12,253 nt of DNA from CAZZIQ01 sp964654355 (lineage in GTDB: Bacteria > Pseudomonadota > Gammaproteobacteria > GCF-002020875), in contig CAZZIQ010000030.1 in the NCBI GenBank assembly GCA_964654355.1, forward strand, positions 1 to 12,253, in the 5' to 3' direction. This document shows, piece after piece, positions 7,221 through 12,253 of this stretch. Below the pieces are notes generated by a model. That model was not told the DNA's origin. It ran no database searches and worked only from the letters and a program-made list of their open reading frames with translations. The position numbers and the translations under genes were made by a program. Every line of letters starts with the position of its first letter. The stretch's first letter is position 1.

Positions 7221-8540
7221 CTAACGACGCATCGCGCGCCAGCAGGCCCAGAGAAACAGAATTCCACCAAGCACAGCAATCCCACCGCCCCAGCGCGTGA
7301 GCTGGGTCGCCAGTGCACCAAGTGCGTCGACCTCAACGCCTACGGTTTTGCGGGGTGCAGCTTGGAGTGCCAAGCCAGCGACATGCATGAGTTGTCCGAG
7401 TGCATACACCGCCGGTTGCCAAGCGGCGATATGCCCGGACACTGGCGCGTAACCTAAGCGCGGCATCAGGCTATAGATCAATCCCATCAGCGCCAAGGTC
7501 ACTCCAACAATCGAGCCATGGTAGTGCGCAGGCACAACGGTATTGGTTTCTTGGATCGCATAGCCGAGTCCACCACCCACCGCGAATACGACAAATGAAC
7601 TCAGTAAGGCCATACGGATCGGGCGTTGGTGTGGGCACAGTCTATTGGTGAAATTGCGCAGGCTTTGCCACACAAGCGGTAGGCCGATCAGGAGGGGTCC
7701 CCAGGCATTGCCCCAACGCATCAATGCGCTGTAGCCAAGACGATATTCGCCGCTAAGTATGGGCGCTGTTAGCTCGAGCCATGCGGCATAGCTGAGCGGT
7801 GCTAGGCTGAGTACTACAGCAATCGCAACGGTGCCGTTTTGTGGCAGTGGATAATCTAAAGCCATAGCTAGGCGTAGCCATGCGAATAGCAACAGCAGGC
7901 CATACACAAATTGCAGCACATGGCCGGTGCCCCAGAACAGCGTTTCAAAATACTGTTCAGGAATGAGTCCATGTGGCACGCGGGCGAAGGTGTGCACGAA
8001 CACGATGGCAGCAATCCCCGTAGTGAATGCGGCGGCACGCAGAATCCAGCCTTCTGCAATCGCTTCGGTTTGGCTGGCATCGGCCTGCATGCCGCGACTC
8101 GCTGCAGATAACATGCCCAGTGCGAATAGACCTAGGCCAAAAAAGAACAATGGGTGACGCAATACCGGGATGTAGTTGTTCAGCACCGGTTCAGCGCCAC
8201 CAAACAGTGGTGCTGCGGCAATACAGAGTGCGCCAATTGCAGCGAGGACCCAAGGCGTTTTGGGTGTCCTCATGCCCGGCCGCAGCGACCAAAGCAGACC
8301 CGCGACGGCCATAAACCACACAAACACCGACAGATCGACGTGGACCACAAGGGCACTGCGGAAGATCGCGGTCCAGTTGCCGACATCCACCGCCAGGGAA
8401 CGCAGGGCAACCAAGAGTAATGCCGTCAGCCCTGGAACGATCAACGACAGGAGGGCGAGCCATAGCCAGCTGCGCGGGCTGCCGAGTTGCTGGTTGCGGG
8501 CGGCTTGTGGCGTACGCTCTTCGAAATAGGTCTCAGACAT
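7221..8540 (-). CDS. Divergent heme-copper oxidase subunit I-like protein without a canonical CuB site
   Basis: A 439-residue protein with about 12 hydrophobic helices. Its pattern follows subunit I of the heme-copper oxidases, nearer the shorter cbb3/NOR type. H67 in HVDLSVFVWF and H341 fit the low-spin heme, H339 (AHYH, 339-341) the high-spin heme, and FWGTGH207 the first CuB ligand. The CuB histidine pair is missing: 49 residues after H207, the same spacing as in CtaD, the sequence is W-L-E256-L instead of W-A-H-H. The cross-linked Tyr position is Phe211 and the D-channel Glu position is Leu209. GQLMHVAG and APRK (395-398) parallel the QHFLGLAG and MPRR region. The ATG at 8540 starts a typical MSET lead; upstream in-frame ATGs add basic residues that look non-coding. 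No clear Shine-Dalgarno or partner subunit. Role unknown: heme carrier, sensor or unusual reductase are possible. Confidence 0.85.
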   Translation of the reverse strand: MSETYFEERTPQAARNQQLGSPRSWLWLALLSLIVPGLTALLLVALRSLAVDVGNWTAIFRSALVVHVDLSVFVWFMAVAGLLWSLRPGMRTPKTPWVLAAIGALCIAAAPLFGGAEPVLNNYIPVLRHPLFFFGLGLFALGMLSAASRGMQADASQTEAIAEGWILRAAAFTTGIAAIVFVHTFARVPHGLIPEQYFETLFWGTGHVLQFVYGLLLLFAWLRLAMALDYPLPQNGTVAIAVVLSLAPLSYAAWLELTAPILSGEYRLGYSALMRWGNAWGPLLIGLPLVWQSLRNFTNRLCPHQRPIRMALLSSFVVFAVGGGLGYAIQETNTVVPAHYHGSIVGVTLALMGLIYSLMPRLGYAPVSGHIAAWQPAVYALGQLMHVAGLALQAAPRKTVGVEVDALGALATQLTRWGGGIAVLGGILFLWACWRAMRR

Positions 8541-8644
8541 GGGCAGGATCTTTTTAGGTTTTTGGGGAGCTTTACGTGGCTTTGCGGCGATTGTAGGTCT
8601 TTCTAGGCGAGCCTGACTGAATCTGCGAGAATGCCAAAATACGC

Positions 8645-8696
8645 CGGCCGAGAAGCCAGTCTTCGCGGCCGATCTTTTCATGCGCATTGCTGCGCA
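8645..8696 (+). promoter_or_regulatory. ctaA: Tandem stem-loops in the ctaA leader, the first terminator-like
   Basis: Stem-loop 1 pairs CGGCCGAGAAG (8645-8655) with CTTCGCGGCCG (8661-8671) over a five-base loop, ten of eleven positions pairing. It is followed by TTTT at 8675-8678 and preceded by AAAA at 8636-8639. Stem-loop 2 is TGCGCA (8681-8686), loop TTGC, TGCGCA (8691-8696), ending 15 bases before ATG 8712. The arrangement resembles an attenuator or terminator in the leader, but no antiterminator partner or ligand-binding core is recognised. Confidence 0.45.
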
Positions 8697-8711
8697 GCTG
8701 AGTTGGACGAC

Positions 8712-9722
8712 ATGCCCTACAGCGGATTTGGCCGCCTGGCCTGGTTTACCACGTTCTTCACGTTGATCGTGTTGCTGCTCGGTGCCTACGCCCGATTGAC
8801 CGATGCGGGCTTGGGATGTCCGGATTGGCCAGGCTGTTATGGTCATCTTACGGTACCGATGACTGAGGCACAGCTTGAGCGTGCTGCAGCGTTGCATCCG
8901 GAGGCGTCTATCGATACAGGCAAGGCCTGGCGCGAAATGATTCATCGCTACTTCGCGGGCACCTTGGGTTTACTCATCTTGGCCCTAGCCGTCTTGGCCT
9001 GGCGCAATCACCGTGATCCAGCGCAGATCTTGCTGATCCCGACCCTCACAGTGCTTGTGGTTGGTCTACAGGCGGCACTCGGCATGTGGACGGTGACCCT
9101 ATTGGTCCAACCCGCCATCGTCACCCTGCATTTATTGGGGGGCATGCTGACCTTCTCATTGGTGTGGTGGATGGCCTTGCGGCAAAACGATCGGGTTTCG
9201 CAAAGCGTGTTCATGGTACGAGGCTCACGGCTGCGCGGCATGACGCGGCTGGGCATTCTTTTTGTGTTTGCACAGATTGCTCTGGGTGGCTGGGTCAGTA
9301 CCAATTACGCGGCATTGGCATGTACCGATTTCCCGGGTTGTTATGTGGGCGATCCTTGGCCGGCGATGAATTTTGCCGAGGGCTTTCATTTGTTCCCCGA
9401 GCTCGGTGTGAATTATGAAGGCGGGCATTTGTCGCCGGAGGGCCGTGCCGCTGTGCACATGACCCACCGTATCGGCGCCTTAGTCGTCTTCTTATATTTG
9501 TTTGTGCTGGCCTTCCGCGCGCGCCTCGGGCGTGAACCAACCTTGCGTGCCGCGGGATCGTGGCTGTTCCTTGCGTTGTTCTTGCAAGTCGGGATGGGCA
9601 TTGGCAATGTTTTGTTCACGCTGCCGCTCTGGTTAGCGGTTGCGCATAACGGTGGTGCTGCTTTGTTGCTGATGGCGCTGTTGTACATGAATCATGTGAC
9701 GCATGAGCGCCGCGCCGTCTGA
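8712..9722 (+). CDS. ctaA: Heme A synthase (COX15/CtaA family)
   Basis: Membrane enzyme that oxidises the C8 methyl of heme o to a formyl group, giving heme a for the oxidase. From ATG 8712 it has 336 residues and eight helices in two pseudo-repeated halves. Heme-ligand His are at H78 (IHRYFAGTLG), H140 (TLHLLGG), H252 (MTHRIGAL) and H312 (AHNGGAAL). E75, near H78, fits the catalytic Glu. Each half has a periplasmic Cys pair: C36/C42 (CPDWPGC) and C204/C210 (CTDFPGC). An in-frame ATG at 8631 would add 27 polar residues across the two stem-loops; 8712 is preferred because the protein then starts just before helix 1, as in the family. Ribosome-binding sequence is weak for both starts. The end overlaps the copper ATPase gene by 20 bases, so the two are co-transcribed. 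Confidence 0.95.
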   Translation: MPYSGFGRLAWFTTFFTLIVLLLGAYARLTDAGLGCPDWPGCYGHLTVPMTEAQLERAAALHPEASIDTGKAWREMIHRYFAGTLGLLILALAVLAWRNHRDPAQILLIPTLTVLVVGLQAALGMWTVTLLVQPAIVTLHLLGGMLTFSLVWWMALRQNDRVSQSVFMVRGSRLRGMTRLGILFVFAQIALGGWVSTNYAALACTDFPGCYVGDPWPAMNFAEGFHLFPELGVNYEGGHLSPEGRAAVHMTHRIGALVVFLYLFVLAFRARLGREPTLRAAGSWLFLALFLQVGMGIGNVLFTLPLWLAVAHNGGAALLLMALLYMNHVTHERRAV

Positions 9723-12132
9723 TTCGAATTGTTATCACTGTGGACTTCCGGTCCCGCCTGGTGCGGAGTACCAGGTCGTTATTTTTGGTGAACCGCGGGC
9801 CATGTGTTGCCCGGGTTGCCAGACCGTGGCGCAAGCCATCGTCGACAACAATCTCACCTCATACTATCAGCAGCGAACCAGTGCGCCACGTACGCCACAG
9901 GAGTTGGTGCCAGACGCTTTGCGTCAATTGAAGTTGTATGACCGCGAAGAAGTCCAGCGCAGCTTTGTGCAAGTGCAAGAGGGCGACATCCGCGAGGCTT
10001 CATTAATCCTTGAGGGCATTGTTTGTGCTGCCTGTATTTGGCTTAGCGAACAGCATGTGCAGTCCCTGCCGGGTGTGCTCGATTTCCGCATCAACTATTC
10101 CACCCATCGTGCGCGTCTGCGCTGGGATGTTTCGCGCATTCAGTTAAGTGAAGTGCTTGAGGCAATTGCAGCGATTGGGTACGTCGCACATCCCTTTGAT
10201 CCCGGTCGGCAAGAAGAGCTCTACAAAAAAGAGCGAAGTAAAGCACTGCGTCGTTTGGTGGTTGCGGGTCTTGGCATGATGCAGGCGATGACGCTTGCGA
10301 CCTCGATGTATCTCGGTGTGGGTGAAGATATGGATCCAACCATGCGCAGCTTTATGCGTTGGATCAGCCTCATCATCACGGTGCCAGTGGTGTTGTACTC
10401 GGCTCAAACCTTCTTTATTTCTGCTTGGCGCGATCTGAAACGCCGTAAGCTGGGGATGGATGTGCCGGTGTCCATTGCGATTGGCGGTGCATTTCTCGCC
10501 AGTGTTTGGGCGACGGTAATGGATACCGGCGAGGTCTACTTCGACTCGGTGAACATGTTCACCTTCTTCTTGCTCACCGGGCGATTCCTCGAGATGGGTG
10601 CGCGTCATCGCGCGGGGCAGGCGATGGAATCCTTAGTGCGGTTATTGCCGAAGTTGGCAATTCGCATCGATGCCGATGGCCAAGAGAAAGAGATTGCCGT
10701 AACGGATGTGCGTCCAGGGGATCGTTTGCGCATTCGGCCCGGCGATAGCGTGCCCTGTGATGGGGTGGTGCTGGAAGGACGGAGTTCGTTGGACGAATCC
10801 TTGCTGACGGGGGAGAGCTTGCCGCAGCTGCGTGGCGAGGGCGATCCCTTGATTGGCGGTACGGTGAATGTCGAAGGTCCTTTAGTGATGCGTGTGGATA
10901 AGGTCGGTGAAGATACCGTGTTGTCTTCCATTATTCGGTTGCTTGATCGCGCACAAACCGAGAAGCCACAGATCGCGCACATTGCGGATCGCGTCGCGGC
11001 GTGGTTTGTAGGTGCGATGTTGTTGTTAGCGATTAGCGTGTACGCGTATTGGAGTCTGCATGCGCCTGAACATGCATTCTGGATTGTACTGTCGGTGTTG
11101 GTGGTGACCTGTCCCTGTGCGCTGTCTTTAGCAACGCCGACCGCAATTACGGTGGCCACCGGGCGCATGAGTCGTTCAGGTTTGTTGACTACGCGTGGCC
11201 CAGCGCTTGAGGCACTCGCACAGGCCACGGATGTTGTGTTCGATAAAACTGGAACGCTGACGCATGGTCAGTTGCAATGGGTTGCAAGTTATTCCTTAAC
11301 GGAGCGCAGTGAAGCAGAGTTGTTGCGCTTGGCGGCTGCGCTGGAGCAAGGCTCGGAACATCCCATCGCCCGTGCTGTGCAGCAGGCCTATGCGGAACAG
11401 GTTTCAGAGGTCCTGCTGCCGCGTGTGCACAAGCTTGATGCGAGTCCCGGTTTTGGCATCTGTGGCGTAGTCGAAGGGCAGGCCTTGCGCTTAGGTCGAC
11501 AGGAATACATTGGCGCCAATATCAAAAGCTTGCCCCCCCTGAAGTCGGGTGAGACACGTATTTGGTTGGCGGATGAGGCGCAGGTCTTGGGCGCGTTTGT
11601 GTTTACCGATACCCTGCGAAAAGAAGCAAAGCACGCAATCGAGCAATTGCGTGCGGCCGGCCTCACGCCGCATCTGTTCAGTGGTGATGGTCCGTCGGCA
11701 GTGCGTGCGATTGCGGAGCAACTTGGTATTGAGGATGCGCAAGCGCGGATGCGTCCCGATGACAAGCTTGCGGCCGTGCGTGCACTTGAGGCCGAAGGTC
11801 GGCGCGTGATGATGATCGGTGATGGGGTGAACGATGCACCTGTGTTGGCCGGTTCGGATGTGTCCGTCGCCATGGGCAAGGCCACCCAGATTGCGCAGGC
11901 GAGTGCCGATCTTGTGCTGTTCTCGGAGCACTTGCCGCATCTTGCCGAGGGCGTGCACCTGGCCCGTCGGACTTTCCGCATCATTCGGCAGAATTTTGCC
12001 TGGGCGATTGGTTATAACCTGATTGCCATCCCATTTGCTTCGGCAGGCTATATCGCGCCATGGATGGCTGCGATTGGAATGTCATTGAGCTCCTTGGTTG
12101 TGGTTTTGAATGCCCTGCGCCTCGGACGCTGA
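9703..12132 (+). CDS. Copper-translocating P1B-type ATPase, CcoI/CopA2/FixI type (oxidase assembly)
   Basis: Heavy-metal ATPase of 809 residues that exports Cu(I) to the periplasm. The N-terminus has a Cys-rich putative metal-binding domain (C10, C13, C35, C36, C39: CYHCG then CCPGC) typical of CcoI/FixI-like pumps, then a heavy-metal-associated domain with CAAC at 108-111. Next come membrane helices, TGES (369-372), the transport motif CPC (470-472), the phosphorylated D514 in DKTGTLT, SEHP (551-554) and GDGVND (706-711). All catalytic motifs are present. This subtype usually supplies copper to oxidases rather than serving detoxification; the overlap with ctaA supports that. Its common neighbours ccoNOP and ccoS are absent here, so it may serve the aa3 oxidase, though cbb3 genes could lie elsewhere. 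ATG 9703 is inside the ctaA end; start confidence is moderate. Confidence 0.94.
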   Translation: MSAAPSDSNCYHCGLPVPPGAEYQVVIFGEPRAMCCPGCQTVAQAIVDNNLTSYYQQRTSAPRTPQELVPDALRQLKLYDREEVQRSFVQVQEGDIREASLILEGIVCAACIWLSEQHVQSLPGVLDFRINYSTHRARLRWDVSRIQLSEVLEAIAAIGYVAHPFDPGRQEELYKKERSKALRRLVVAGLGMMQAMTLATSMYLGVGEDMDPTMRSFMRWISLIITVPVVLYSAQTFFISAWRDLKRRKLGMDVPVSIAIGGAFLASVWATVMDTGEVYFDSVNMFTFFLLTGRFLEMGARHRAGQAMESLVRLLPKLAIRIDADGQEKEIAVTDVRPGDRLRIRPGDSVPCDGVVLEGRSSLDESLLTGESLPQLRGEGDPLIGGTVNVEGPLVMRVDKVGEDTVLSSIIRLLDRAQTEKPQIAHIADRVAAWFVGAMLLLAISVYAYWSLHAPEHAFWIVLSVLVVTCPCALSLATPTAITVATGRMSRSGLLTTRGPALEALAQATDVVFDKTGTLTHGQLQWVASYSLTERSEAELLRLAAALEQGSEHPIARAVQQAYAEQVSEVLLPRVHKLDASPGFGICGVVEGQALRLGRQEYIGANIKSLPPLKSGETRIWLADEAQVLGAFVFTDTLRKEAKHAIEQLRAAGLTPHLFSGDGPSAVRAIAEQLGIEDAQARMRPDDKLAAVRALEAEGRRVMMIGDGVNDAPVLAGSDVSVAMGKATQIAQASADLVLFSEHLPHLAEGVHLARRTFRIIRQNFAWAIGYNLIAIPFASAGYIAPWMAAIGMSLSSLVVVLNALRLGR

Positions 12133-12149
12133 CACGAGCGCTGAATCCG

Positions 12150-12178
12150 CTGGCCATTTCCGAGTTTTGTGCTAGGGT
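12150..12178 (+). promoter_or_regulatory. Possible promoter of the downstream peroxiredoxin gene
   Basis: In the 92-base gap after the ATPase gene, TGC-TAGGGT (12170-12178) reads as an extended -10 box. A weak -35 (CTGGCC, 12150-12155) lies 17 bases upstream. It is about 47 bases from the next ATG. No clear terminator for the ATPase gene is seen, so read-through is also possible. Confidence 0.35.
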
Positions 12179-12224
12179 ATTCGCCCGATTCAATGAACCC
12201 GTTCGCCTCGTACAGGAGATCCAC

Positions 12225-12253
12225 ATGAGCGTTTTAGTTGGCCGCGCCGCACC
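12225..12253 (+). CDS. Start of a probable peroxiredoxin (AhpC/TSA, 2-Cys type), cut by window edge
   Basis: Only nine complete codons and two bases of the tenth are present, reading MSVLVGRAA and then Pro whatever the third base. An AGGAGAT Shine-Dalgarno (12214-12220) at good spacing makes this a real start. The N-terminus closely resembles the MSVLVGxxAPDF opening of typical 2-Cys peroxiredoxins in proteobacteria. Such an enzyme would reduce peroxides, which fits beside a respiratory locus but is not evidence of a functional link. The catalytic Cys region is outside the window, so the product is tentative. Confidence 0.55.

Noticed and set aside
7212..7233. Weak hairpin between the convergent ctaB and oxidase-like gene
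   Set aside because: Stem of four to five pairs (TGCGT with ACGCA) without a T-run on either side; not enough for a terminator call.
8631..8711. ATG 8631 as the start of ctaA
   Set aside because: It adds 27 polar residues encoded by the two stem-loops, with no expected homology before helix 1. Not excluded, but less likely.
8541..8945. N-terminal extension of the oxidase-like minus-strand gene up to 8945
   Set aside because: The extra 135 residues are basic and low in hydrophobicity, overlap ctaA on the other strand, and are absent from the subunit-I fold; ATG 8540 gives a normal lead.
10605..11228. Minus-strand open frame of 207 codons opposite the copper ATPase
   Set aside because: Ser/Arg/Pro-rich antisense shadow; no membrane, motif or start signals, and the opposite frame has complete P-type ATPase motifs.

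Overview
The window is an aa3/caa3-type cytochrome c oxidase locus together with its assembly genes. It most likely comes from a Gammaproteobacterium: the gene content and order (coxB with a fused cytochrome c domain, ctaD, small ORF, ctaG, coxC, antisense DUF2909 gene, SURF1, Sco-like protein, ctaB) resemble the cox clusters of Pseudomonas and its relatives. GC content looks moderately high. I cannot fix the genus. There are no tRNA or rRNA genes, insertion sequences, CRISPR arrays or phage genes.

Layout. (1) 22-4501, plus strand: structural operon coxB (subunit II plus cytochrome c), ctaD (subunit I), a 41-residue membrane protein, ctaG (CuB insertion) and coxC (subunit III). It ends at a strong bidirectional terminator at 4525-4557. 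(2) 4576-4830, minus strand: a twin-transmembrane DUF2909 protein with its own likely promoter. (3) 4921-7193, plus strand: SURF1, a membrane-anchored Sco/thioredoxin-fold protein and heme o synthase CtaB. (4) 7221-8540, minus strand: a divergent heme-copper-oxidase subunit-I-like protein lacking the usual CuB histidine pair. (5) 8712-12132, plus strand: heme A synthase CtaA, overlapping a CcoI/CopA2-type copper P1B-ATPase. (6) 12225 to the window edge: the first ten codons of a probable peroxiredoxin.

How the genes work together. CtaB and CtaA convert heme b to heme o and then heme a. SURF1 helps place heme a in subunit I. The P-type ATPase moves copper to the periplasm, where CtaG and the Sco-like protein probably deliver it to CuB and CuA. 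CoxB, CtaD and CoxC form the proton-pumping oxidase, and the fused cytochrome c domain passes electrons to CuA.

Two points stand out. First, the main oxidase appears to lack the canonical K-proton-channel residues in both subunits: Lys to Met and Thr to Val in CtaD, and the entry Glu to Ser in CoxB, while the D-channel is intact. Second, the same locus encodes a subunit-I relative that keeps all heme-ligand histidines but has WLEL where WAHH should be, and Phe for the cross-linked Tyr. A third, weaker point is a pair of stem-loops, one terminator-like, just upstream of ctaA.
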